The notes beneath the pieces were generated by a model that saw only the letters and a program-made list of their open reading frames with translations, was not told the DNA's origin and did no database searches. Position numbers and translations under genes: made by a program. Source: Paraktedonobacter carboxidivorans (GTDB taxonomy: Bacteria > Chloroflexota > Ktedonobacteria > Ktedonobacterales > Ktedonobacteraceae). Taken from it: a stretch of DNA of 64,000 bases. Location: the NCBI GenBank assembly GCA_041156125.1, contig JBEVTI010000013.1:1-64000 (forward strand). The letters are read 5' to 3'. Positions 1 through 8,417 of this stretch are shown in pieces (position 1 is the stretch's first letter; each line of letters begins with the position of its first letter).

Positions 1-60
1 ATTGTGTGGCGTCTGTGAGCGAGACCGGCGCGCCGGTCTCGCTCACAGACGCCACACAAT
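1..60. repeat. Perfect 60-bp palindrome, zero loop
   Basis: The first 30 bases are the exact reverse complement of the next 30, with GGCGCGCC at the centre. It lies just past the 3' end of the response regulator gene and could form a 28-30 bp hairpin in its transcript. There is no T-tract on either side, so it is not a standard intrinsic terminator. It may continue to the left of the window edge. It is one of three zero-loop palindromes of this size class here. Confidence 0.9.
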
Positions 61-65
61 AATTT

Positions 66-83
66 CAAAATCAGGGATGACTT
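66..83 (+). repeat. 18-bp repeat shared with the alaS terminator region
   Basis: The string caaaatcagggatgactt occurs here and again at 47644-47661. At this site it contains the last codons and stop of the response regulator gene, so it is read as its C-terminal Ser-His-Pro-stop. At the second site the same string is the right arm of a hairpin behind alaS. Confidence 0.75.
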
Positions 84-490
84 ATAGCCCACAAGCGAAT
101 AACTTCTAGCAAATCGCGCACGTGGAAAGGTTTCGTGATGATTTGTTTTACAGCAGCGGGGAAAGCGAGCGCCGCAGTTTCAATGTGGCCAGCGGTAATC
201 ACAATAATCGAAGGAATAGGATAGCGGCCTGTCCAGGAGGATTGCAGCCAGGCCAGGAAGGTATTGCCATCCATGCCAGGCATAGTGAGATCGAGCAGGA
301 TAACTGCAGAGAAACGCTGCTCGCCAGCCGCCTGTTCCATCCATTTCACGGCCTCCAGGCCATTCGCGGCCTCGATAGGTTGGAAGCCACCGAATTGCAG
401 CGACCAGGCAACAACGTTGCGTATAGCGGGGTTATCATCAACAATCAGCACAATTGGCTTTTTAGCATGTTTTTCATGCGATTGTTCCAT
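71..490 (-). CDS. Single-domain response regulator (CheY-like receiver)
   Basis: A 139-residue protein consisting of one receiver domain. The acidic pocket is Asp18-Asp19, the phospho-acceptor is Asp67 in LLDLTMPGMDG, the switch threonine is Thr99 and the conserved lysine is Lys120 in TKPF. There is no output domain, so it should act by protein contact, as CheY or Spo0F do, after phosphorylation by a histidine kinase. No kinase is adjacent. The ATG at 490 follows a good ribosome site (CGGAGG, about 6 bases upstream). It is the last gene of the minus-strand run and its stop codon lies inside an 18-bp repeat beside the 60-bp palindrome. The partner and output are unknown. Confidence 0.9.
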   Translation of the reverse strand: MEQSHEKHAKKPIVLIVDDNPAIRNVVAWSLQFGGFQPIEAANGLEAVKWMEQAAGEQRFSAVILLDLTMPGMDGNTFLAWLQSSWTGRYPIPSIIVITAGHIETAALAFPAAVKQIITKPFHVRDLLEVIRLWAISHP

Positions 491-559
491 ATGTATCCTC
501 CGATACTCTTTTGCGACTTCTTTCTCCCTATGCTTGTGCTGTGAGCCAGAATGATGCGA

Positions 560-1372
560 TCAGGAAAGGGTCTGGAGAAACTGGCGCATGGTTTGAATAA
601 AGGCCAGGGGTTGTTCCAGGTTTGACAGGTGTCCCGCGTGTGGGATAACGATAAGCTGTGCTCCAGGGATATGGTCCGCGTAGTCGCGCGCGTTGGAGGG
701 TGGTATCAGGGCATCTTCCGCGCCGACGATGACTAGCGTAGGACAGGCGATCTTTGCCAGCAAAGCGCTGGAGTCCGCGCGCGCGGCCATGCCGCGCGAA
801 GCAGCAGCGATGCCTTGAGGAGTGGCCACCTCTATCAACTGGCGCACACGAGTCTCGACTTCAGGATGCTGCTGGCGGGTGTAATCGGAGATCAGGCGTG
901 GGAGTTGGAGATCAGCCACCGCGCCTGGTCCCTGAGTTTCGGCCAGGCGAGCCACATTCTCGCGGTTAGCGCGAGCTTCAGGAGTATCGGCGGTGGGCCG
1001 GGTATCGGCCAGGATCAGTCCAAGCAGGCGCTGAGGATAGGCGCGTGCGAAAGCGAAGGCCGCGTAGCCGCCCAGCGAGAGTCCGCAGAGCACCGCTTGT
1101 TGAATACCCAACGCGTCCATCAGGCCAGCTACATCGTCAGCAAGCATATCCATCGTTGAGATAGCCGGTGTAGTGGACGCTGGAGAGATCTCGCTATCGC
1201 CAAAGCCACGCCAGTCCAGCGCGACCAGGCGATAGCGCTGATCCGTCAGGAGAGCCTGAATTTCGCCTTCCCACATCGCTCTGTTGAGCGGAAAAGCATG
1301 CAAAAAGATGACTGGCAGGCCGATGCCATGGTCGGTATAAGCCAGAGCCAGAGAGTTGATATGTGTTTTCAC
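560..1372 (-). CDS. Alpha/beta hydrolase
   Basis: A 270-residue alpha/beta-fold hydrolase. Visible hallmarks are an oxyanion HAF motif near residues 25-27, the nucleophile elbow GLSLGG with Ser99, a likely acid Asp in VGAEDALIP and a catalytic His in PHAGHLSN near the C terminus. The triad is complete, so it should be an active esterase, lactonase or C-C hydrolase like those of the 3-oxoadipate enol-lactonase group; the substrate cannot be told. It starts at a GTG at 1372 with GGGAG about 9 bases upstream. It lies downstream of lipA with a 195-base gap and no proven link to lipoate metabolism. Confidence 0.85.
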   Translation of the reverse strand: MKTHINSLALAYTDHGIGLPVIFLHAFPLNRAMWEGEIQALLTDQRYRLVALDWRGFGDSEISPASTTPAISTMDMLADDVAGLMDALGIQQAVLCGLSLGGYAAFAFARAYPQRLLGLILADTRPTADTPEARANRENVARLAETQGPGAVADLQLPRLISDYTRQQHPEVETRVRQLIEVATPQGIAAASRGMAARADSSALLAKIACPTLVIVGAEDALIPPSNARDYADHIPGAQLIVIPHAGHLSNLEQPLAFIQTMRQFLQTLS

Positions 1373-1567
1373 AGTTATGCGCTCCCTACTACCTCTAAAC
1401 TATGACGTAGTATATCACAGATGACATATACCTGTATACGTTAAAGGCAAGCGGCACGCGTCAAGAGTGATGTCACCCCTGCAAAACGTATTCCATGCAC
1501 TTTTACCGTATGGTTGCCAGACAAGTCTGACGCTCCTGACGCATGTCTTTTCCTGCTAAGCGAGACG

Positions 1568-2443
1568 CTATGCCTGTGCTGCTCCATCCGCTTGCTCATG
1601 GGCGTGATAAGAGCTGCGCACAAAGGGGCCGGCTTCGACATGGCGGAAACCCATCTCTTTGCCCGCGGCTTTCAACTCCGTGTACTCCTCTAGCGGCACA
1701 TAGCGCTGAATGGGCAGATGTTGGAACGAGGGGCGCAGATATTGGCCGATAGTCAGGATATCAACGTCATGCTCACGTAGATCGCGCATAACCTGTAGGA
1801 TCTCGTTCTGAGTTTCGCCAAGGCCAAGCATAAAGCCAGACTTCGTAGGGGCTATGGGATGCAATTCTTTAGCCCAGCGCAAGACCTGGAGGGAACGCTC
1901 GTAGATTGCCTGAGGGCGAACCTGCTTGTAGAGCCTGGGAATAGTTTCAACATTATGGTTGTAGACATCAGGTTTCGCCTCGATGACCACGCGTAGCGCA
2001 TCGTACACGCCTTTAAAGTCAGGAGTCAGCACCTCGACCCTGCATGCAGGATTCAAGCGCCGAATCCAGCGAATGGTCGAGGCAAAGATGCCCGCGCCAC
2101 CATCGTGCAGTTCGTCGCGGTTAACCGAAGTGACGACTGCGTGGCGCAAGCCCATATTCTGCACAGCCTCAGCCACGCGTTTCGGCTCCTCCCAGTCCAA
2201 TCCCTGTGGACGCCCTGTCGCCACCGCGCAGAAGCCGCAACTGCGCGTGCAGACGCTCCCCAGTATCATAAAGGTCGCGGTTTTATGGCCCCAGCATTCG
2301 CCAATATTGGGACAGCGCGCTTCCTCGCATACAGTATGCAGCGTCTTGCCGCGCATCAACTGCTTCAGGTTATCGTAGTTCTCACCCTTGGGTGGATGCA
2401 CTCGGAGCCATTCCGGGCGGCGTTCAGGGATCGTGGTCGCCAT
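1568..2443 (-). CDS. lipA: Lipoyl synthase
   Basis: A 291-residue radical-SAM enzyme that inserts two sulfurs into protein-bound octanoyl groups to make lipoyl cofactors. Both iron-sulfur clusters are visible: the auxiliary-cluster motif with Cys39, Cys44 and Cys50, and the radical-SAM CxxxCxxC with Cys65, Cys69 and Cys72. The C-terminal RSSY motif supplies the conserved serine ligand. Length matches the family. The start follows AAAGGAA. It begins 26 bases after the stop of the E2 gene, whose lipoyl domain is its expected substrate, so maturation enzyme and target are encoded together. Confidence 0.96.
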   Translation of the reverse strand: MATTIPERRPEWLRVHPPKGENYDNLKQLMRGKTLHTVCEEARCPNIGECWGHKTATFMILGSVCTRSCGFCAVATGRPQGLDWEEPKRVAEAVQNMGLRHAVVTSVNRDELHDGGAGIFASTIRWIRRLNPACRVEVLTPDFKGVYDALRVVIEAKPDVYNHNVETIPRLYKQVRPQAIYERSLQVLRWAKELHPIAPTKSGFMLGLGETQNEILQVMRDLREHDVDILTIGQYLRPSFQHLPIQRYVPLEEYTELKAAGKEMGFRHVEAGPFVRSSYHAHEQADGAAQA

Positions 2444-2469
2444 GTCGTTTCCTTTTGCTAGCTGGCTAT

Positions 2470-3726
2470 TTAATATACGTCTATTTCGCGGCTATAGCTC
2501 TCTAATTTCTCGCATACCGTTTTCAGGAAGCCACCGGAACCAGCTCCATCCAGGATACGATGATCGAACGAAAGGCAGAGATACATCATTGAGCGCACCG
2601 CGATCGCGTCATCTTCGATTACCACTGGTCGCTTAACGACGGCATTCATGCTCAGGATGCCTGCGTGCGGCTGATTGATAATCGGTATAGAGATTATTGT
2701 ACCAAATGTGCCGGTATTATTCACGACGAAGGTGCTACCTTGCAAATCTTGCAGGGTCAGTTTGTTAGCGCGGGCGCGTTGAGAGACCTCAGCAAGCTTG
2801 TTTGCCAGGCCAGCCACAGTGAATTGATCGGCATTGTAAATTGTTGGGACAACCAGTCCCTGTTCGGTAGCGACAGCCACGCCCATGTTGATACGCTTTT
2901 TGAGCACAATCTTATTATCAGGCGTCCAGGTTGAGTTAAGGATAGGGAACTGGCGCAGGCCATCGCAGACAGCTTTAATCACAAAGGGTACAAAGCTGAT
3001 GCTATAGCCGTTGCGTTGCTTAAACGCCTCTTTATGTTTTTCCAGCCATTTAGCGATACTGGTCATATCGACCTCAACCATGGCGGTGGCGTGTGGGGAA
3101 GTGTGCTTGCTGCGCACCATATGCTCAGCGATGGCCAGCCGCATGCGGCTGGGGGTCTGGACCTCTTCATCTTCGCCCGCCACATAAGGCGCGACGGGTG
3201 CGGGAGTGAGCGCGGCAGGCATAGCGGGTGTGCTCTGGCGCTGTGAGAGGTAAGCCAGGATATCCTCTTTGCGTACGCGCCCACCAGTACCAGTGCCTGG
3301 AATGATGCTCAGGTCGAGATCGTGTTCGCGGGCCAGGCGGCGGGCCAGCGGAGAGATGCGCTGCCCTCCCGCCTCGCGTTTGGGTACCACATGCCCATTG
3401 GCGTAATGCGCGGGTGCGGAACTCTGAGCGACAGGGGCCGGCTCCAACTCTGGCTCCGCCTCTGTCGTGGACTCGGCAGAGGCACTGACGTTAGCCTCAA
3501 TCAGAGCAATCTCAGCGCCGACAGGCACGGTCTCATCGACCTGGACCAGGATCTTGATCAGGCGTCCTTCCACGGGTGAGGGCAGTTCAGCATTAATTTT
3601 ATCGGTGATAATCTCGGCCAATGATTCATCGCGTTCCACCCAATCGCCCTCTTTTTTCAGCCAGCCTCCGATAGTGCCCTCGGCTACTGATTCGCCCAGA
3701 CGCGGCATTTTTACTGGCGTTGGCAT
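2470..3726 (-). CDS. 2-oxo acid dehydrogenase E2 (dihydrolipoamide acyltransferase)
   Basis: A 418-residue core subunit of a pyruvate or branched-chain 2-oxo acid dehydrogenase complex. The order is one N-terminal lipoyl domain (residues 1-77, lipoylated Lys43 in TDKINA), an Ala/Pro/Glu-rich linker, a peripheral-subunit-binding domain (about 122-160) and the catalytic acyltransferase domain (about 185-418) with His389 and Asp393 in DHRILDG. A strong AAAGGAG site precedes the ATG. It is encoded after E1 alpha and E1 beta and before lipA. No E3 lies in the window, so dihydrolipoamide dehydrogenase must come from elsewhere. Substrate (pyruvate, branched-chain or acetoin) is not decided by sequence. 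Confidence 0.94.
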   Translation of the reverse strand: MPTPVKMPRLGESVAEGTIGGWLKKEGDWVERDESLAEIITDKINAELPSPVEGRLIKILVQVDETVPVGAEIALIEANVSASAESTTEAEPELEPAPVAQSSAPAHYANGHVVPKREAGGQRISPLARRLAREHDLDLSIIPGTGTGGRVRKEDILAYLSQRQSTPAMPAALTPAPVAPYVAGEDEEVQTPSRMRLAIAEHMVRSKHTSPHATAMVEVDMTSIAKWLEKHKEAFKQRNGYSISFVPFVIKAVCDGLRQFPILNSTWTPDNKIVLKKRINMGVAVATEQGLVVPTIYNADQFTVAGLANKLAEVSQRARANKLTLQDLQGSTFVVNNTGTFGTIISIPIINQPHAGILSMNAVVKRPVVIEDDAIAVRSMMYLCLSFDHRILDGAGSGGFLKTVCEKLESYSREIDVY

Positions 3727-3979
3727 TCTTTTCGACTCCTTTGGCTTCTTGCTAATGCAAGGGTTTTTCTAGCCCATCCCATCCATTTGCCCACTAGAGC
3801 GGGGTGGACCCTGTTACCTTTTCCCCAGACAGGAAGCCAGGCAAAGGGCTATGCCCCGGCGCTCATCTTCTCTCACATACCTCAAATCAGACCTGACAGA
3901 GCAATAGGTATCAACTGAACGCTTGTGGCGCTAGTCGCTGCTCACCCTCTTTTCCGCTGTTTTTGGATTAGCAACCGCG

Positions 3980-4963
3980 CTAGTACGCGGCAAGTTTGCG
4001 GGCCGCGTTTAGAATCTTTTCAGCATTTGGTAGAAAGGCCGCTTCTAGAGCAGGAGCATACGGGAAAGGAGCATCGGGCGCGGCCACACGGGTGATCGGG
4101 CCATCCAGATACTCAAACAGCTCCTCGGCAAGAATTGCTGCCAGTTCCGCGCCGATACCACCAGTCAGGGCGTCTTCATGCACAATTAACACCTTATTGG
4201 TATGTTTGACCGATTCCATGATAGTTTCACGGTCCAGCGGGGTCAGGCTACGCAGATCCACCACTTCGACCTCCAGATCGTCCTCTTTCTCCAATACAGT
4301 CGCGGCCTTCATACACTGGTAGACCATCGCGCCATAAGTGAGCATGGTCATATCCTCGCCTTCGCGGCGTACCACAGCTTTGCCCAGCGGAACTGTATAG
4401 TCATCTTCCGGCAACTCCGCGCGCAACTCTGGCTGGCGGTAGAGCAGTTTGTGTTCCAGGAAAAGGACCGGATTATTATCGCGAATAGCCGCCTTCAGCA
4501 AGCCTTTCGCGTCATAGGTCGTCGAAGGGACCACAACCTTGATGCCAGGCGTATGGAAAAACCAGGCTTCCGGGCTCGCCGAATGGAAAGGGCCACCTTT
4601 AGTGCCGCCGCCAGAGGGTCCGCGAATCACCATAGGCACAGGCATACCGGAGCGCCAGTACATCTTGCTGGCCATATTGATAATCTGGTCGAAGCCGCAA
4701 GTGATGAAGTCGATATACTGCATCTCCGCGATCGGGCGCATACCCATCAGCGCGGCCCCTACAGCCGAGCCAATGATAGCCGTCTCGGACATCGGCGTAT
4801 CAATGACGCGCTCTGGTCCGAATTCTTCTAACAGGCCGGCGCTGACCTTAAAAGCACCACCATAGGCTCCTACATCTTCGCCCAGCAGGAACACGGCCTC
4901 GTCGCGCCGCATCTCCTCGCGAATAGCCTGGCTAATCGCATCTAAATAGGTAATTGCAGTCAT
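3980..4963 (-). CDS. 2-oxo acid dehydrogenase E1 beta subunit
   Basis: A 327-residue transketolase-like subunit pairing with E1 alpha to decarboxylate a 2-oxo acid with thiamine diphosphate. Family motifs include LGEDVG near the N terminus, the TPMSETAI segment with the conserved glutamate that activates the cofactor, and the GGPFHS region. Its ATG overlaps the E1 alpha stop by four bases (ATGA), a sign of translational coupling, and it has a strong GAGGAGG site inside the upstream gene. A 253-base gap with no recognisable gene separates it from E2. Confidence 0.95.
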   Translation of the reverse strand: MTAITYLDAISQAIREEMRRDEAVFLLGEDVGAYGGAFKVSAGLLEEFGPERVIDTPMSETAIIGSAVGAALMGMRPIAEMQYIDFITCGFDQIINMASKMYWRSGMPVPMVIRGPSGGGTKGGPFHSASPEAWFFHTPGIKVVVPSTTYDAKGLLKAAIRDNNPVLFLEHKLLYRQPELRAELPEDDYTVPLGKAVVRREGEDMTMLTYGAMVYQCMKAATVLEKEDDLEVEVVDLRSLTPLDRETIMESVKHTNKVLIVHEDALTGGIGAELAAILAEELFEYLDGPITRVAAPDAPFPYAPALEAAFLPNAEKILNAARKLAAY

Positions 4964-6060
4964 CGCTTTCCCACCTCCTCAGGCAGGGTTAGGGGAGTAT
5001 CGTTAATTGTATTAAATGGTCGGCCAGTGCGCCGATCCAGGGCGTTAACGTAACGCGGGTCTCGAGCCTGTGGGCTGCCGATCAGCGCGATGGGACCATC
5101 AGGGGCGAAAACAAAATCCGCCACGGTCGCGGGATCGGCCTCAGGGCTGCTTTCAGCAAAAGCAACGGCATCGTCGATAATCTCTTTGATCCTGCTTTCG
5201 ATCTCGCTTTTACGTGTGCTGTTCAGGATCTTCTTTTTTTGCAAGTACTCTTCAAAGCGCTTGAGCGGATCTTTCTTCAACCATTCCTCAAGCAGTTCCT
5301 GGGGTACATAATCAGCTTTATCGGACTCAGAGTGTCCGCGCACGCGAAAGGTCTTGCACTCGATCAGGGCCGGTCCCTGGCCCGCGCGCGCGTTATCCAC
5401 AGCGCTGCCTACCGCGGCCAGCACCGCCAGCACATCGTTGCCATCCACGCTTGTACCAGGCATAGCGTAAGCTTTAGCGCGCTCGGCCAGGTTTTTAACG
5501 GCGAACTGTTTGTGAGAAGGCGTTGAGTAGGCATAGCCATTGTTCTCAATCACGAAGACAAGCGGCAATTTCTGGACTGAGGCGAAATTTAGCGCCTCGT
5601 GGAACTGTCCAGTATTGGTTGCACCGTCCCCACAGGAGGCCAGAACTACACCTGGACGTTTGAGGTTTTTAAATGTCAGCGCTACGCCGCAGCCAACCGA
5701 GAGCGATTCGCCTAGCAAGCTGATCATCGGAACAATGCCGTGGTGCATATCGCCAATATGCGTCTGTCCATCCCGTCCCAATGTTGGGGAATTGCCGCGT
5801 GCTAACCATTGGCACATCACAGCGCGCGCCGAGCCGCCTCGCACCAGATGCATGCCCAGATCGCGATGCTGCGGTACAATGCAGTCGCCGTCGCGCAGCA
5901 CCATTGCTGCTCCGACAGTCGTCGCCTCGTGCCCTTGCGCGGTATAGACCCCGCCCACAATCTTGCCCTGGAGAAAGAGTTTGCGGATACGGTCTTCCAT
6001 TTCGCGAGTGAGGCGCATAAAATAGTAGATCTGTAGCAGGTCAGCCCGCTCCATTTCCAT
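4960..6060 (-). CDS. 2-oxo acid dehydrogenase E1 alpha subunit
   Basis: Thiamine-diphosphate-binding alpha subunit of the E1 component. The cofactor motif runs from GDGATN to the ENN about 25-30 residues later, and the phosphorylation-loop-like segment HSESDKADY follows. The frame is open to an ATG at 6147, but I prefer the ATG at 6060 (366 residues). It has AAAGGA about 9 bases upstream, the protein then begins where the family usually begins, and a promoter-like TTGACA at 6170-6175 would place transcription start near the upstream ATG. The loop sequence resembles pyruvate or acetoin dehydrogenase E1 alpha more than branched-chain enzymes, but this is not certain. Confidence 0.93.
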   Translation of the reverse strand: MEMERADLLQIYYFMRLTREMEDRIRKLFLQGKIVGGVYTAQGHEATTVGAAMVLRDGDCIVPQHRDLGMHLVRGGSARAVMCQWLARGNSPTLGRDGQTHIGDMHHGIVPMISLLGESLSVGCGVALTFKNLKRPGVVLASCGDGATNTGQFHEALNFASVQKLPLVFVIENNGYAYSTPSHKQFAVKNLAERAKAYAMPGTSVDGNDVLAVLAAVGSAVDNARAGQGPALIECKTFRVRGHSESDKADYVPQELLEEWLKKDPLKRFEEYLQKKKILNSTRKSEIESRIKEIIDDAVAFAESSPEADPATVADFVFAPDGPIALIGSPQARDPRYVNALDRRTGRPFNTINDTPLTLPEEVGKR

Positions 6061-6145
6061 GTCTCTTGTTCCTTTCGTACCCACCTCGCGCGCACACAAA
6101 ATGCCTCGCGGTAGCTTACTGGCGAGTACTGGTAATTCCTCGTTC

Positions 6146-6175
6146 ATGCTAACATTCCCACCCCTGGAATGTCAA
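6146..6175 (-). promoter_or_regulatory. Candidate promoter of the E1-E2-lipA operon
   Basis: On the minus strand a perfect TTGACA (6170-6175) is followed 18 bases later by TAGCAT (6146-6151), a 4/6 match to the -10 box. Transcription would start around 6140, upstream of the preferred E1 alpha start at 6060. The -10 is weak, so this is tentative. Confidence 0.45.
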
Positions 6176-6190
6176 GTTTGCTTGCTCGCC

Positions 6191-6254
6191 TTAAGGATGG
6201 GAAATGATGCAAGGATGGTACACCCACCATCCTTGCATCATTTCCCATCCTTAA
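6191..6254. repeat. 29-bp perfect-stem hairpin overlapping a stop codon
   Basis: Arms 6191-6219 and 6226-6254 are exact reverse complements with a six-base loop (acaccc). The right arm contains the last codons and stop of the FHA-PrsW gene, so the stem constrains both coding and RNA structure. There is no T-tract. It sits between that gene's 3' end and the dehydrogenase operon promoter and may insulate the two units. Confidence 0.85.
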
Positions 6255-8184
6255 TCTCTTTGCGCAAGCGGTGGATACGCTCGCGATAGGCATCTTCGGG
6301 CTGACGATAGCCCAGTTTGGGTTTATCGCCCATGCTGACGTGCCATTTGCGGAAGGCCAGGCCAATCTCGGTCTGGTAGAGGGCTCTGATATGTAGCCAC
6401 TGACGCAGACCCTGAGTTCGCAGAATATGCCGCTCGTGTTTTGTGCGCATAAACGAATTTTGCAGCAGGGCATATTCATCGACCTGAACGATACCATTGC
6501 TCACCTCGAGAGCCAGGAACTCGCGGATCACCGCAGCTTCGTGAGACAGGCTTTTGATCAGGATGTAGAGCAGGCCCATCTGAGCCAGGAAAGGTGGAAT
6601 GTAGTTGCCAATGATGGCGATCAGCGCGTAGTTGCCGATCGTGCTACTGCCATTGGAGGCCTGGAGCATCTGGCTGGCCTGGAGATCGATGAAATCAAAG
6701 AAGGAGTGCAGACTGACCGCCAGGACGTAGCCAGCGAGAGGGATGATAATTTGCTTCCAACGTGAACGAGTGTGGCGGATATAGCCGAGCGCGGCTCCAA
6801 AGCAGGCAATAAAGGTTGAGTGACCGAGCCAGCCCAGGATGATTCTGCCAATGATCAAAAAGAGCAGAAAATGGCTGCCGTTTTGCGCGAAATAGCCGAA
6901 ATTTTCGACCATAGCGAAGCCAGCGCCGATCAGCGCGCCGTAGACGATACCATCGGTGACATTATCGAACTCGTCACGCAAGGCGATCAGGAGGAGGATC
7001 AGGCCGAGTCCTTTGATGGTCTCTTCAGTCACGCCCGCGTTCAGACCCCGCGCCAGGGTGTCGAGTAGCACATTGTTGGCATTACTGGCCAGCCAGCCAT
7101 TAATCATCGCGTCAACCTGTTTTTCGATAAAGAGCGCGGGTGGAATAGCAATGATTGCGCCCCACAGGAAAGCGGATAGGCGCAGGAACCAGGGTTCGCG
7201 CTCGTAGCGATCCATGAAATTGACCAGCAGAAAGATGCCAACCGCTGGAATGATTGGAATGGTCAGAGCGATAATTATGCTGGAAATGCCGTTCTGTTCC
7301 AGGGCTGAGAAGCCGATCAGGCTATTGAGAATGATCGTGGTGATGGCGCTAATGGCCAGAATGGCGATGCCAATGCCCGCGATAAACCAGCGCGTGCGCG
7401 TGCCCATGCGCTGTGGTAGAGCGAATTGCATGGTGATACCGCCGCCGAAGACACTTTCTGGCTCTTCCTCGCTCCAGAATTGCTCATCGTTTATCTCGGA
7501 TGAGAGTGGCAGTGGAGTATCGTAGCGCGTGGCCGGAGGCAGACTGTTCTCCGGATGTGGCTGAGAAAAGCCGCGCACTGGTGGCACGCGTGGAACTCTA
7601 GCGGTGGCGTGCGTTGAACGTGCTTGCTCATCTGGCTCCGCCAATGGTCGGGGCGCGCTCCAACTCTGTTCTTTAGCTGTGTCCCTGCGTAACTCAGGCG
7701 TTGGTGGGTTGCGTGGACTGCGAGCGCTGTTCAAAGGATGGCCAGGAGCATGGTTTTCGAACTGGCGCTGTTCTTCGTCTGCTGCCAGCAAGTCGTGATA
7801 ATTCTGCGGCGCGATCAACTGGAGCATTGTATTGCCCAGGACAAGCACATCCTGTGGGCGCACTGGTAGACTGCCGCCGCGCGGCACCGGGCGGCCATTG
7901 ACGCGCACTACATTCTGCTCGGTTAGATTGATAATATGCCAGCCAGCCTGGTCGAGCAGCAGACGTGCGTGTTCGCGTGAGACAGTCAGATCGAGCAGAA
8001 TTACGTCATTATTCAACGCGCGCCCGATGGTTGTCTCTCTGCGCTTCAGGACGTGTACCAGGCCCTCCTCTGGCAACCAGCCACCAGAATAGCGTCCCTG
8101 CATCTGCGCGCCGTGCGTACCTGGTGTCGCACGGCTCCCAGGCAGCATACGCACAACCCGCAGCACTCCAAAATGATGATTCAT
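6238..8184 (-). CDS. FHA domain fused to PrsW-family membrane protease
   Basis: A 648-residue fusion. Residues about 45-125 form a forkhead-associated domain, a phosphothreonine-binding module, with Gly54-Arg55, Ser69-Arg70, His72 and Asn98 in the expected places. A Pro/Arg-rich linker follows to about residue 250. The rest is a multi-pass membrane domain with the three PrsW motifs: EETIK, the glutamate in AMVENFGY, and HSFFDF, together with a histidine in the HSTF segment. PrsW is the site-1 protease that cleaves anti-sigma factor RsiW in Bacillus. The fusion suggests proteolysis steered by Ser/Thr kinase phosphorylation; a Hanks-type kinase occurs at 29776. Its targets are unknown. Confidence 0.85.
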   Translation of the reverse strand: MNHHFGVLRVVRMLPGSRATPGTHGAQMQGRYSGGWLPEEGLVHVLKRRETTIGRALNNDVILLDLTVSREHARLLLDQAGWHIINLTEQNVVRVNGRPVPRGGSLPVRPQDVLVLGNTMLQLIAPQNYHDLLAADEEQRQFENHAPGHPLNSARSPRNPPTPELRRDTAKEQSWSAPRPLAEPDEQARSTHATARVPRVPPVRGFSQPHPENSLPPATRYDTPLPLSSEINDEQFWSEEEPESVFGGGITMQFALPQRMGTRTRWFIAGIGIAILAISAITTIILNSLIGFSALEQNGISSIIIALTIPIIPAVGIFLLVNFMDRYEREPWFLRLSAFLWGAIIAIPPALFIEKQVDAMINGWLASNANNVLLDTLARGLNAGVTEETIKGLGLILLLIALRDEFDNVTDGIVYGALIGAGFAMVENFGYFAQNGSHFLLFLIIGRIILGWLGHSTFIACFGAALGYIRHTRSRWKQIIIPLAGYVLAVSLHSFFDFIDLQASQMLQASNGSSTIGNYALIAIIGNYIPPFLAQMGLLYILIKSLSHEAAVIREFLALEVSNGIVQVDEYALLQNSFMRTKHERHILRTQGLRQWLHIRALYQTEIGLAFRKWHVSMGDKPKLGYRQPEDAYRERIHRLRKEIKDGK

Positions 8185-8374
8185 GCGCTCTTTTGTCGCC
8201 CTCTGTCTCTATAGCTCAGCTCTTTGTATTTTTCGCGCTGGCGGATGTCATTGACCAGATCTGATATAGCCTTTATACATTCCGTGGTAAACGGAAGTAA
8301 TGATATTCTACCAAAAAAGCACGCTGCTTGATACTTTCTGAACCATTAATCTTAGAGGATAAGCGCGTAAGTCA

Positions 8375-8413
8375 ATATGCTGAATAGCAGCCGCACCCTG
8401 CCATTCAGCATAT
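8375..8413. terminator. Hairpin after the HNH-like gene
   Basis: Arms atatgctgaat (8375-8385) and attcagcatat (8403-8413) are exact reverse complements, and the loop holds a further 4-bp pairing (gcag/ctgc). It lies four bases past the HNH-like gene's stop. No T-run follows, so it fits the palindrome-type gene ends of this window rather than a classical terminator. Confidence 0.6.
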
Positions 8414-8417
8414 GAGC

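Noticed and set aside
1410..1439. GTATAT/ATATAC inverted repeat before the alpha/beta hydrolase gene
   Set aside because: Only six-base arms in an AT-rich stretch with no good promoter pair; too weak to call an operator.
4202..4831. 209-codon plus-strand open frame
   Set aside because: Lies wholly inside E1 beta on the opposite strand, with no ribosome site or domain; a by-product of codon bias.
5393..5401. Exact DnaA box TTATCCACA
   Set aside because: A single copy inside the E1 alpha coding region; no cluster to suggest an origin.
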